Shown: piece after piece, positions 8,140 through 16,162 of the stretch | How the letters are laid out: the number at the start of each line of letters is the position of its first letter | How positions within the stretch are numbered: position 1 is the first letter of the stretch | Source: UBA2197 sp034370465 | Lineage (GTDB): Bacteria > Desulfobacterota > Desulfuromonadia > Desulfuromonadales > UBA2197 | NCBI GenBank assembly: GCA_034370465.1 | Contig: JAXMLA010000200.1 | Span: 1 to 29,794, forward strand | Direction of reading: 5' to 3' | Length of the DNA: 29,794 nucleotides | Translations under genes and position numbers: made by a program | The notes under the pieces: model-generated | The model's input: the letters and a program-made list of their open reading frames with translations, nothing else | The model's database searches: none | What the model was told of the DNA's origin: nothing

Positions 8140-9396
8140 ATGTCGATTCGTGAGGAAATGCAGCGGATTGCCCGCGACGCCAAAGCAGCGGGTCGCGTCC
8201 TGGCATCGCTGTCGAGTGCAGTAAAAGATGAGATGCTGGGCCGCATGGCTGCAGCTCTGGAGGAGAATATCCCTGCCCTCCTCGCCGCCAATGAACTCGA
8301 TCTGAAGGCCGGACGCGCCAAGGGTCTCTCCGCGGCGATGCTCGACCGCCTCGCCCTCGATGAACCCCGGGTGCGCGCCATGGCCGACGGTTTGCGCGAA
8401 GTCGCCACCCTCCCCGATCCGGTCGGCGAAGTCACCGGCATGTGGCGGCGCCCGAACGGCCTGCAGGTCGGGCGCATGCGCATCCCCCTCGGCGTTATCG
8501 GCATCGTCTATGAATCCCGCCCCAACGTCACTGCCGATGCTGCCGCCCTTTGCCTGAAGAGCGGCAATGCCGTGATTCTGCGTGGTGGCTCGGAAGCGAT
8601 CCATTCCAATCGCGCCATCGGCGCCCGGTTGCAGCAGGTGTTGGCCGATCTGCAACTGCCGGCGGCGGCGCTGCAAGTGGTGACGACCACTGACCGCGAC
8701 GCGATCCTCGAACTCCTCAAACTCGACGAAGAGATCGACCTGATCATCCCGCGCGGCGGCGAGAGCCTGATCCGCTTTGTTGCCGAGCATTCCCGCATTC
8801 CGGTCATCAAACATTACAAAGGGGTCTGCCACGTCTTTGTCGATGCCAGCGCCGACTTTGCCATGGCCGAAGAGATTACCCTCAACGCCAAAGTCCAGCG
8901 CCCGGGCGTCTGCAACTCGATGGAGACCCTCCTCGTGCATGAGGATATTGCTCAGGACTTCATGCCGCGCATCGCCACGGCTTTAGGCGCGGCCGGCGTC
9001 GAAATCCGCGGTTGCCCGATCGTCTGCTCCCTGGTTCCCGAAGCCAGGACCGCGACCGCGGAAGATTGGGCGGCGGAGTACCTCGATCTGATCCTGGCGA
9101 TCAAGGTCGTCAAGAACCTTGACGCGGCCCTCGACCACATCAACACCTATACGTCGCTGCATACCGAAGCGATCATCACCAGCGACTACGGCAACTCGCA
9201 GCGCTTTATCCGCGAAGTCAACTCCAGTACGGTCATGATCAACGCCTCGACCCGCTTTGCCGATGGCAATCAGCTCGGTCTCGGCGCCGAAATCGGCATC
9301 TCCACCACCAAGCTCCATTCCTTTGGACCGATGGGACTGGAAGACCTGACGACTCGCAAGTTTATCGTCTTTGGCAGCGGGCAGATTCGCACTTGA
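8140..9396 (+). CDS. proA: Gamma-glutamyl phosphate reductase (glutamate-5-semialdehyde dehydrogenase)
   Basis: ProA reduces gamma-glutamyl phosphate to glutamate-5-semialdehyde with NADPH, the second step of proline synthesis, and likely channels the unstable intermediate from ProB. The 418-residue aldehyde-dehydrogenase fold shows the family segments GVIGIVYESRPNVT, LKSGNAVILRGG, PVIKHYKGVCHVF and the nucleophile region QRPGVCNSMET with Cys258. The C-terminal ASTRFADGNQLGLGAEIGIST and GPMGLEDLTT are also family-typical. ACAAGGAG precedes the ATG at the right spacing. It ends the obgE-proB-proA run; no terminator is evident before the next gene. Confidence 0.97.
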   Translation: MSIREEMQRIARDAKAAGRVLASLSSAVKDEMLGRMAAALEENIPALLAANELDLKAGRAKGLSAAMLDRLALDEPRVRAMADGLREVATLPDPVGEVTGMWRRPNGLQVGRMRIPLGVIGIVYESRPNVTADAAALCLKSGNAVILRGGSEAIHSNRAIGARLQQVLADLQLPAAALQVVTTTDRDAILELLKLDEEIDLIIPRGGESLIRFVAEHSRIPVIKHYKGVCHVFVDASADFAMAEEITLNAKVQRPGVCNSMETLLVHEDIAQDFMPRIATALGAAGVEIRGCPIVCSLVPEARTATAEDWAAEYLDLILAIKVVKNLDAALDHINTYTSLHTEAIITSDYGNSQRFIREVNSSTVMINASTRFADGNQLGLGAEIGISTTKLHSFGPMGLEDLTTRKFIVFGSGQIRT

Positions 9397-9469
9397 GGCG
9401 ATAATCTCCTGAACTGTTTGTGAAAAAGAATGATTCCCGTGAAAAAAGAGATGAAAATTTCCGGCGCTG

Positions 9470-9478
9470 TGCTAAAAT
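9470..9478 (+). promoter_or_regulatory. Extended -10 promoter element for the ferritin-like gene
   Basis: TGC followed by TAAAAT (9473-9478) is an extended -10 motif, 39 bases before the start codon. A weak -35 candidate, ATGAAA (9451-9456), lies 16 bases upstream of the hexamer. Confidence 0.45.
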
Positions 9479-9517
9479 TCCGCCGCAATGAGTCATACGT
9501 TTGAGGAGGTTAATGTA

Positions 9518-9985
9518 ATGTCGGAGAGTTACAACGAACAAGAGGCCTTGAAAACAGCGATCATGACCGAAAAGGCGGCGATGGACTTTTACAAGTTCGG
9601 CGCCACCAAGATGGTTGATGAACACGCCTGCCGCACCTTTGAAATCCTCGCCAAAGATGAACGACAGCATGCGCGGATGTTTTACGACGTCTATTCCGGG
9701 AAGGACCTCCCCCCCTTCGACGAACTGATGGCGTCCCCTCCGGATACCGAATCGGAATGGTGGAAGGCCCTGCAGAAGATCCTTCTCGGCAGCTTCGATG
9801 AACAGCGCGCCCTGGAACTGGCGATCGACCAGGAAGAGGCGCTGGAGAAATCGCTACGCGCCACCGCCGCCCAGACCAGCGATCCCAAGATCCGCGATAT
9901 CTATCTGGCCAATGCCGGATCGACACACGGACACGCACAACTCGTCAACGAAGACCTCAAAGCCCTCTTCGGTCAATCCCGTTGA
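9518..9985 (+). CDS. Ferritin-like (rubrerythrin-type) domain protein
   Basis: This 155-residue all-helical protein is of the ferritin-like superfamily, similar to the four-helix domain of rubrerythrin but without a rubredoxin domain. Diiron ligands can be placed at E18 (MTEKAAMDFY), E48 and H51 (KDERQHARMF) and E106 or E107 (DQEEALEKS). In helix 4, where a second ExxH is expected, the sequence is AGSTHGHAQ: histidines at 137 and 139 but no glutamate three residues before, so the metal site looks incomplete. A role in iron or peroxide handling follows from the family but is uncertain given this change. GAGGAGGT places the start at ATG 9518 rather than at the in-frame ATG 9488. A strong terminator follows. 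Confidence 0.75.
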   Translation: MSESYNEQEALKTAIMTEKAAMDFYKFGATKMVDEHACRTFEILAKDERQHARMFYDVYSGKDLPPFDELMASPPDTESEWWKALQKILLGSFDEQRALELAIDQEEALEKSLRATAAQTSDPKIRDIYLANAGSTHGHAQLVNEDLKALFGQSR

Positions 9986-10004
9986 TGAAAAGAACATAGC
10001 GACA

Positions 10005-10046
10005 AGAGCGGGCGTCCTTCCAAATGGAAGCGCCCGCTCTCTTTAT
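10005..10046 (+). terminator. Rho-independent terminator after the ferritin-like gene
   Basis: A perfect 10-bp GC-rich stem (10005-10014 with 10031-10040) is extended, past a 2-base bulge, by a 5-bp stem (10017-10021 with 10026-10030) closing on AAAT. CTTTATT follows on the plus strand. It touches the end of the opposing pabBC gene. Confidence 0.75.
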
Positions 10047-11800
10047 TCCTCGCTATCGACGAGAATCGCCCGCCGCCAGCCGCGCACCGAATTGATCAGC
10101 CACAGACCTTCCGCTGCCCGCAAATCCCGATCCGTGAGCACCGCTTCGTGCAAAATCCCACGTTCCAGCAGTTCCCCCCGCAACGTCCCCGGCAGAAGGC
10201 CGCAAGCCAGGGCCGGTGTCAGCAGTCGTCCACCCTGACGCAGGACGAGGTTGTGGAGACTCCCTTCGGTCACCTCCCCGGCATCATTGCAAAAAAGAAC
10301 TTCATCGACGCCGGGGAAACGGCCCCGCTCGGCGTTGTAGAGATCGCGGCGGGTCGTCTTATGGAAAAGAAAAGGGTCATCGGCCTGCACCCGCTGCGGC
10401 GAAAGGAGCATCGTCAGCGGGAAACGTCGGCGCGCAGCGGGGAGGGGCTCGGCGCAGAGAGTCACTGTTCCGTCTTGGGCAAGAAGGAGGCGAACTTTGT
10501 GCGCACCGTGGAGCTCGGCATCGCATTGCTGTAACTCCGTTAGAACGGCATTACGATTCCAGGAAAAAGCGAAATACTCCGCCGAAGCGGCGAGGCGTTG
10601 CAGGTGCCGCTCCAGCAGGAAATAGCCCCCCGTCTCCTGACGGCGCAGGCTCTCAATGAGAGAAAAAGGAGTGGGGTCGATATCGAGAAAACGACTCTTG
10701 GCAAAGGATTCGGCGTACTCGGCGGCGCACGACGAATCCGAGGTGACGCCACTGCCGATCCCGAGTTCAGCCTCTCCGCTTTCATGATCGATTACCACGG
10801 TGCGAATCGCGACACTGAAGACACTCTCCTGCGGCGAGACAAACCCGATGGCACCGCAATAAAGACCGCGCGGCGCGGCTTCAAGGTCGCGGATAATCTC
10901 CATGGTGCGACGCTTCGGGGCGCCGGTCACCGAACCACAAGGGAAGAGGGCGGAAAAGATCTGAAAGGTCGTGGTCGCTGGCGCCAGTTGCGCACTCACC
11001 GTCGAGGTCAGCTGATGGACGGTCGGATAGGATTCGACATCGAAGAGACTCTCGACCTGCACCGAGCCGGTGATCGCGAGACGTGACAGATCGCTGCGTA
11101 CCAGATCGACGATCATCAAATTCTCGGCGCGCTCTTTGGGACTGGCGGCTAAGGCGCTCCGGACCGCCAGATCAGCCGCGCTCTCGGCAGCGCGGCGAGC
11201 CGTCCCCTTCATCGGCCGCATGACGATCTTTTCTCCCTGACGGGCAAAGAAGAGTTCGGGAGAAGCGGAGACGATCGACAGGTCGCCGGTCTCGATGTGG
11301 GCACAAAAAGGGGCTTGCTGGGTCTGACAAAGAGTGGAGTAGAGAGCCGTACTATCCTCCGGAGCAACAAAGCGCTGGCGCAGGGTGTAGTTGACCTGAT
11401 AAGTCTCGCCATCGGCAATGGCGGCATGAATCGCGGTGATCGCCGCTTCATAACCGGCTGCGTCGGGGATGGTCGTGCGCGGCAGCACAGGCAATCGGAG
11501 TGGGGAATTGCGGGGAAGCGTCGCCACTTCCCGTCGCTCGGCAAAGATAGCGAACCAAAGGAGTGGGGTCTTCGGAGGGGCACCGATCGGCAGATCGGGA
11601 TTGAAAGCGGCGGCCGCTTCATAAGCAACAAAACCGGCCGCGTGATAGCCGGCCGCCACTGCCGCCTCCAGCGCGGCAAAGGCCGGAGCAACCTCAGCCA
11701 GAGCGTCGGCGCGCAGCACCTTGATCAGTCCGAAAAAGACAAAGGAGCGGCCAAAGCGGCCTCCTCCCGGCGCTGCGAACCGGGCTGAAACCGGTCTCAC
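10043..11800 (-). CDS. pabBC: Bifunctional aminodeoxychorismate synthase component I / 4-amino-4-deoxychorismate lyase (PabB-PabC fusion)
   Basis: This 585-residue fusion makes p-aminobenzoate, the folate precursor, from chorismate. The PabB part (residues 1 to about 375) has GETYQVNYTLR, SASPELFF, PMKGTARR (the lysine typical of aminodeoxychorismate synthase rather than anthranilate synthase), DLVRSDL, FPCGSVTGAPK and the ELGIGSGV segment. The PabC part (about 380-585), a PLP-dependent lyase of fold IV, has HKTTRRDLYN with the PLP lysine, DEVLFCNDAGEVTEGSLHN and the GLLPGTLRGELLE segment. Glutamine amidotransferase PabA is not in the window. GTG at 11800 overlaps the cobB stop in a GTGA arrangement, implying translational coupling and making this the last gene of the cobalamin-riboswitch operon, an unusual place for a folate gene. 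Confidence 0.92.
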   Translation of the reverse strand: MRPVSARFAAPGGGRFGRSFVFFGLIKVLRADALAEVAPAFAALEAAVAAGYHAAGFVAYEAAAAFNPDLPIGAPPKTPLLWFAIFAERREVATLPRNSPLRLPVLPRTTIPDAAGYEAAITAIHAAIADGETYQVNYTLRQRFVAPEDSTALYSTLCQTQQAPFCAHIETGDLSIVSASPELFFARQGEKIVMRPMKGTARRAAESAADLAVRSALAASPKERAENLMIVDLVRSDLSRLAITGSVQVESLFDVESYPTVHQLTSTVSAQLAPATTTFQIFSALFPCGSVTGAPKRRTMEIIRDLEAAPRGLYCGAIGFVSPQESVFSVAIRTVVIDHESGEAELGIGSGVTSDSSCAAEYAESFAKSRFLDIDPTPFSLIESLRRQETGGYFLLERHLQRLAASAEYFAFSWNRNAVLTELQQCDAELHGAHKVRLLLAQDGTVTLCAEPLPAARRRFPLTMLLSPQRVQADDPFLFHKTTRRDLYNAERGRFPGVDEVLFCNDAGEVTEGSLHNLVLRQGGRLLTPALACGLLPGTLRGELLERGILHEAVLTDRDLRAAEGLWLINSVRGWRRAILVDSEE

Positions 11801-13179
11801 GGGCCGTTCCAGCGGCGGCAGCTCTCAACCAGATTAACGGCGAGGGTGGGATGACTGGCAAAGTGAAGATGAACGTAAGAAGCGAGAACGTTGTTGAGAA
11901 CATAGCCCTCATCCTCCAGAATTTGCCCGTCGGCGCGGCTGAGCGCGTAGGAGCGCGGCACCTCCGGATCGATCGCCACCTCCGAGTAGTGGAACTCATG
12001 GCCGCGGGCGATGGTCCCGGCCGGGCCGAGGATGGTGTCAAAACGGAAGGTGACCTGGCGATAACCGAGGGCCTTGCGCTGCGGCAGCATCCGCGCCCGA
12101 GCCGGAAAGAGGGCAACAAAGGGCTGGAAATGACCCTCGGCAGCGCCGTCCACTCCGCCGCTGAGATAGATCAAACCGCCGCACTCGGCATAAATCGGCA
12201 TGCCGGCAGTGGCAGCATCGCGAATCGCCTGGAGAAGGGTGAGATTGGCGGCGAGCTGGGGGGCGTAAAGTTCCGGGTAGCCGCCGGGGAGGTAAAGACC
12301 GCTGATCCCGGTCGGCAGATGATGATTGCGCAGCGGCGAGAAGAATTCGATCTCGGCCCCGGCCGCCGCCAGCAGTTCAAGATTTTCCGGATAGCAGAAA
12401 GAGAAGGCTTCATCGCGGGCCACCGCGATACGCACTTTCTCCTGGGTTGTAGGAGCGGGCTCCAGTCCGCGATTTTCAGACATCGCGGGCGGGAGCCCGC
12501 TCCTGCAATTGAGCAGTCCATCCACATCAACCCCCGCCTCAAACCATTCAGCCAGGCGCTCATAAAAGACGACATTCTCCGGCGCTGCTTCCGCCGTTAC
12601 CAAACCGAGATAGCGCTCAGGAAGGGCAATCTGCGGCTCGCGTGACAGCACTCCCAGCAGCGGTGGCAAGCTCGGAACCGAGGCATGGGCGGCACGGAGC
12701 AATTCAGCGTGACGCGGGCTGGCGACCCGATTGAGAATGATGCCAACGACAGTCAAAGCGGGATCGAATTCTGCAAACCCTTTGATCAGAGCGGCAACGC
12801 TGCGCGCCTGCCCCTTGGCATCGATCACCAGAATAACCGGCGCCTTGAGGAGCTTGGCAACAGCGGCGGTACTCCCCGCCTCACTTCCCCCCTCGGCGCC
12901 ATCAAAGAGCCCCATCACCCCTTCAACCACCGCCACATCAGTGCCGGCACCGCCAAGTGCAAAGCTGCGTTGCACTCCGTCTTCACCGCACATCCAGGGA
13001 TCAAGATTACGGGAAGGCCGACCACTGGCGGCGGCATGATGACCAGGATCGATGAAGTCCGGCCCGACCTTGAAGGGCGCCACCTCCAGACCGCGCCGAC
13101 GCAGCGCCGCAAGGAGGGCGAGGGTGATGGTGGTCTTGCCACTCCCTGATGCCGGGGCGGCGATGACGAAAGTCTGCAT
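11797..13179 (-). CDS. cobB: Cobyrinate a,c-diamide synthase
   Basis: CobB/CbiA amidates the a and c side chains of cobyrinate (or hydrogenobyrinate) with glutamine and ATP. The N-terminal dethiobiotin-synthetase-like domain has ASGSGKTT (10-17), FKVGPDFIDPGHH and VEGVMGLFDG. The C-terminal class I glutamine amidotransferase domain (from about 250) has YLPGGYPELYA, AECGG with the nucleophile Cys333, GHEFHYSE and LHFASHP. At 460 residues it is of normal size, but the linker between domains (about residues 224-244) is encoded by a REP-like palindrome at 12447-12508, a segment unlike the family. The frame is kept, so the enzyme is probably active. CobB starts 3 bases after the cobC stop and overlaps pabBC by 4. 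Confidence 0.95.
   Translation of the reverse strand: MQTFVIAAPASGSGKTTITLALLAALRRRGLEVAPFKVGPDFIDPGHHAAASGRPSRNLDPWMCGEDGVQRSFALGGAGTDVAVVEGVMGLFDGAEGGSEAGSTAAVAKLLKAPVILVIDAKGQARSVAALIKGFAEFDPALTVVGIILNRVASPRHAELLRAAHASVPSLPPLLGVLSREPQIALPERYLGLVTAEAAPENVVFYERLAEWFEAGVDVDGLLNCRSGLPPAMSENRGLEPAPTTQEKVRIAVARDEAFSFCYPENLELLAAAGAEIEFFSPLRNHHLPTGISGLYLPGGYPELYAPQLAANLTLLQAIRDAATAGMPIYAECGGLIYLSGGVDGAAEGHFQPFVALFPARARMLPQRKALGYRQVTFRFDTILGPAGTIARGHEFHYSEVAIDPEVPRSYALSRADGQILEDEGYVLNNVLASYVHLHFASHPTLAVNLVESCRRWNGP
12447..12508. repeat. REP-like palindromic element inside cobB
   Basis: The arms 12447-12473 and 12482-12508 are inverted copies matching at 24 of 27 positions, around an 8-base spacer. 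Each arm reads TTGYAGGAGCGGGCTCC followed by a CCGCGAT end, and has its own internal dyad GGAGCGGGCTCC. A related copy lies at 24964-25014. Here it sits within the coding sequence and is translated as an interdomain linker. Confidence 0.85.
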
Positions 13180-13182
13180 GGT

Positions 13183-13782
13183 TCAGCCGTTCAACAGTTG
13201 TACGACCGCATGGCCGTCAGCGTAGTAATCGATGATATTGAGACAGCCGAAACTCTGATCGATGGCGAAGAGGCAGGAAAGCGGGGCGCCGATGGCATCG
13301 AGGAGGATAATTCGATTGGTGCCGCCATGGGCGACTACCACCACCTCTTCGCCACGATGGGCGGCGGCGATGCGAGCGATCACCGGCCGAACGCGATCCG
13401 CCAGATCGCTGAGACTCTCTCCCTGCGGCACCCGGTAGTTGACGATATCATCCAGCCGCGCCTGCCACTCTTGCGGATAAAGCCCCTGCAGCTCCGCCCA
13501 GGTCTTCCCTTCCCAATTGCCGATATTGAGCTCGCGCAGCTGCGCATCGCTCTGCACCTCAAGATCATGACTGGCGGCGAGAAGGCGGGCGCCGTGCAGA
13601 CAGCGACTCAGATCGCTGCTGTAGACCGCGCTGATCGCCTTCTTCTTCAAACGCAATTGCAGCAGGCCGAATTGCGCCTCCCCTTCCAGGGTCAAGGGGA
13701 CATCGGCATGACCGTTATAGCGCTTCTCTTCATAGCCTGCCACCTGCCCATGGCGCATCAGATAGATCCGGGTTCTTTGCAT
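13183..13782 (-). CDS. cobC: Alpha-ribazole phosphatase, histidine phosphatase family
   Basis: CobC removes phosphate from alpha-ribazole-5'-phosphate, or from adenosylcobalamin-5'-phosphate, in nucleotide-loop assembly. The 199-residue protein has the phosphohistidine motif YLMRHGQ (RHG at 10-12), a second Arg at SSDLSRC, the acidic LRELNIGNWEGKTWAEL segment and the second catalytic His in VVVAHGGTNR, the complete histidine phosphatase set. The NIGNWEG region and the position between cobS and cobB favour CobC over a general phosphoglycerate-mutase-like phosphatase. AGGAG lies upstream of the ATG at 13782, 17 bases after cobS. cobB begins 3 bases after its stop. Confidence 0.9.
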   Translation of the reverse strand: MQRTRIYLMRHGQVAGYEEKRYNGHADVPLTLEGEAQFGLLQLRLKKKAISAVYSSDLSRCLHGARLLAASHDLEVQSDAQLRELNIGNWEGKTWAELQGLYPQEWQARLDDIVNYRVPQGESLSDLADRVRPVIARIAAAHRGEEVVVVAHGGTNRIILLDAIGAPLSCLFAIDQSFGCLNIIDYYADGHAVVQLLNG

Positions 13783-13799
13783 GCGTTGCTCTCCTGGGG

Positions 13800-14555
13800 T
13801 TAGCGGTGAAAGTATGCGGCTGAAGCAAGGAGGAGAAAGAGTGCTTCACTCCATTCGCAGACCGCCCCGAGAATATCGCCGGTGACCCCGCCCAAGCGTA
13901 CCCTAAAGTAGCGTTCAATGGCGATGACGGCGAGAATCAGGGCGGCGAGGAGGGTCAATCCCCAGAGCTGGAAGAGACCCAGCAGGACAGTGGCGAGGAT
14001 CAGCGTCGCGAGCATGAGTTCGCGGCGGCCCACCCCTTCGACAAAGACGCTGCCGGTTCCGCCTTCGCTGCGGGCATAGGGGGCCAGAACCGCCAACGCC
14101 ACCATCATCCAGCGACCGACGACCGGCAGCGCGATCAGCACCTGCCAGCGCACTGCGGGCGGAATAGCGGTCAGGCTCACGACTTTCAGCAGGAGGAGGC
14201 AAAGGAGGGCCACCACCCCCATCGCCCCGACCCGGCTGTCCTTCATGATCCGCAGCCGACTGGCGCGGTCGCGGATGCCGTACATGCCGTCGGCAGTATC
14301 GGCGACACCATCGAGATGGAGGGCACCGGTAGCGTAGATCAGCAGCAACAGAACCAGGAGGGCGCCGACCGCTGGGGGAAAGATGAGCAGCAACAGTTGG
14401 TGAACGCCCGCCAGCAGGAGTCCGAGACCCAAACCGACCAGCGGAAAGTAAGCCATCGACCGGCCGAGTTGCTGCGCACTCCCCGCTGCCGCCGTCAGTG
14501 GCAGAACCGTGAGAAAGAGCAGGGCCTGGCGCAGCTCGCCGAGCGTCCCTTTCAT
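13800..14555 (-). CDS. cobS: Adenosylcobinamide-GDP ribazoletransferase (cobalamin synthase)
   Basis: CobS joins adenosylcobinamide-GDP to alpha-ribazole (or its phosphate), completing the cobamide, in the inner membrane. The 251-residue protein has several hydrophobic segments (about 37-62, 66-80, 108-130, 138-160 and 178-205). The acidic motif LHLDGVADTADG (about 98-109) is expected to bind Mg2+ and is the family hallmark. Near it lie the RLRIMKDSRVGAMG segment and a C-terminal GGVTGDILGA. Its ATG shares one base with the cobT stop (TAATG), so translation is coupled. Length is normal. Confidence 0.95.
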   Translation of the reverse strand: MKGTLGELRQALLFLTVLPLTAAAGSAQQLGRSMAYFPLVGLGLGLLLAGVHQLLLLIFPPAVGALLVLLLLIYATGALHLDGVADTADGMYGIRDRASRLRIMKDSRVGAMGVVALLCLLLLKVVSLTAIPPAVRWQVLIALPVVGRWMMVALAVLAPYARSEGGTGSVFVEGVGRRELMLATLILATVLLGLFQLWGLTLLAALILAVIAIERYFRVRLGGVTGDILGAVCEWSEALFLLLASAAYFHR

Positions 14556-15613
14556 TATTTGCGGGCCTTGCTGACGCCGACCTCTTCAAAGGTGCGAATT
14601 TCCCGCAGAGCGCGCAGCGACGCTTCGATCAAGGTCATCGCCAGGACCGCACCGGTCCCTTCGCCGAGGCGCATCTCCAGATCGAGCATCGGCTTCTGTC
14701 CGAGCATCTCCAGCATGTGACGATGGCCGATCTCCACCGACTGATGGGCGCAGAAGATGTAATCCTTGACGTAAGGATGGAGTTCCGAAGCGATGATGGC
14801 GCCGGCGGTGGAGATGAAACCGTCGACCACCACCGGAATCCGCACTGCCGCGGCACCAAGGATCAAACCGGCGATACCGCCGATTTCAAAACCGCCGACC
14901 TTGGCAAGGACATCGATGGGATCGTTTTTGTCCGGTTGATTAAGGGCGATCCCCGCTTTGATCACCGCGATCTTGTGGGCGAGGGTCGGGTCGTCGATGC
15001 CGGTGCCGCGAAAGGTCACCTGCTCTACCGTCCGCCCGGTGAGGAGCGCCGCAATCGCGGCCGACGGGGTGGTATTACCGATCCCCATGTCGCCGGTACC
15101 GAGGAGGTCGATGCCGGCATCACGGCTCGAAAAGGCGAGTTCAATCCCTGCTTCCAGAGCGGAAATCGCCTCTTTGCGGCTCATCGCCGGCCCCTTGGCA
15201 AAGTTGGCCGTCCCTTTCGCGATCTTCCTGTTGAGGAGTCCGGCGATCGGCGCAAAATCATAATCGACCCCGATATCGACAACGATCACTTCGGCGCCGG
15301 CATGGTTGGCGAGGGCGTTGATCGCGGCGCCGCCGCTAACAAAGTTGAGGACCATCTGCGGCGTCACCTCTTTGGGAAAAGCACTGACCCCCTCCTCGGT
15401 GATGCCGTGATCGCCGGCAAAGGTAAAGACGACCTTCTTGCGGATCTCTTCCCGGCCGGTGATGGCGACAAAGCGGCGCGCAAACTCTTCGAGACGGCCA
15501 AGAGAGCCTTTCGGTTTGGCCTGACAGTTGAGACGGGCCTGCACTTCGGCGATCATGGTTTTATCGACCGGTTTGATACTATTGAGGACGGCTTGCAGGG
15601 AATGGGGGTTCAT
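14555..15613 (-). CDS. cobT: Nicotinate-nucleotide--dimethylbenzimidazole phosphoribosyltransferase
   Basis: CobT activates the lower-ligand base by transferring phosphoribose from nicotinate mononucleotide, giving alpha-ribazole phosphate. The 352-residue sequence has KPKGSLGRLEEFA, FAGDHGITEEGVSAFP, the TGDMGIGNTTPSAA motif and DGFISTAGA. The catalytic glutamate is in LGEGTGAVLA (E318, equivalent to E317 in the Salmonella enzyme). An AAGGAT box lies upstream of the ATG, 25 bases after cobU. The stop overlaps the start of cobS by one base. The identity of the lower ligand cannot be read from CobT; no base-synthesis gene (bluB or bza) is in the window. Confidence 0.97.
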   Translation of the reverse strand: MNPHSLQAVLNSIKPVDKTMIAEVQARLNCQAKPKGSLGRLEEFARRFVAITGREEIRKKVVFTFAGDHGITEEGVSAFPKEVTPQMVLNFVSGGAAINALANHAGAEVIVVDIGVDYDFAPIAGLLNRKIAKGTANFAKGPAMSRKEAISALEAGIELAFSSRDAGIDLLGTGDMGIGNTTPSAAIAALLTGRTVEQVTFRGTGIDDPTLAHKIAVIKAGIALNQPDKNDPIDVLAKVGGFEIGGIAGLILGAAAVRIPVVVDGFISTAGAIIASELHPYVKDYIFCAHQSVEIGHRHMLEMLGQKPMLDLEMRLGEGTGAVLAMTLIEASLRALREIRTFEEVGVSKARK

Positions 15614-15638
15614 CAGTCAGATCCTTAGGAGGGGATAA

Positions 15639-16160
15639 TTACTTCAGGCGCAGCGGCAAGCCGGCCACGACCAGCCAGGCGCTGTTGGCCGCCGCTGCCA
15701 GTTCTTGATTGACTTCTCCGGCGAGGTCACGAAAGAGCCGGGCAAGGCGATTCTCCGGAACAATGCCGCCGCCGACTTCATTGGTCACGAGATAAACCGG
15801 GCCATCGATGGTGGCAAGGCAAGCGATAAAACGCCGGACTTCGGCCAGAACAAGTGTCGTTTCTTCGTTGTGGGCAAAGAGGAGATTGGTGATCCACAGG
15901 GTCACGCAATCGAGGAGGATCGCCCCCTGCCCGGCCGCGGCCATCGGCAAACGGCCGCAGAGATCGCACGGTTCTTCGAGAAGATTCCAGCGTTCCCCCC
16001 GGGCCTGCTGATGGCGGGCAATGCGGACCGCCATTTCGCTATCCGCAACCGTCGCCGTAGCGACGTAAAGGAGGGGGCCGGCATGGACTTCGGCGCAGCG
16101 CTGGGCAAAGGCACTTTTGCCGGAGCGGGTGCCGCCGGTGATCAGGATCAGTTCCGCCAT
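15639..16160 (-). CDS. cobU: Adenosylcobinamide kinase / adenosylcobinamide-phosphate guanylyltransferase
   Basis: CobU phosphorylates adenosylcobinamide and transfers GMP to it, preparing the corrinoid for CobS. The 173-residue protein has the P-loop GGTRSGKS (9-16), LYVATATVADSEMAVRI followed by RHQQARG with the guanylylated His50, LLDCVTLWITNLL, and VTNEVGGGIVPENRLARLFRD. Length and motif order are standard. It begins two bases after the cobO stop, so the two are translated together. Confidence 0.96.
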   Translation of the reverse strand: MAELILITGGTRSGKSAFAQRCAEVHAGPLLYVATATVADSEMAVRIARHQQARGERWNLLEEPCDLCGRLPMAAAGQGAILLDCVTLWITNLLFAHNEETTLVLAEVRRFIACLATIDGPVYLVTNEVGGGIVPENRLARLFRDLAGEVNQELAAAANSAWLVVAGLPLRLK

Positions 16161-16162
16161 CG

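Noticed and set aside
8023..8940. 305-codon minus-strand open frame opposite proA
   Set aside because: Antisense shadow of proA, which has full catalytic motifs; the antisense translation shows no family pattern.
12447..12508. Palindromic repeat considered as a CRISPR repeat or as a terminator
   Set aside because: There is no regular repeat-spacer array, only two dispersed copies in the window, and no T-tract follows within the coding sequence.
14717..15628. 303-codon plus-strand open frame opposite cobT
   Set aside because: It is a shadow of the well-supported cobT on the other strand; high GC keeps antisense frames open, and it has no ribosome binding site or recognisable domain.
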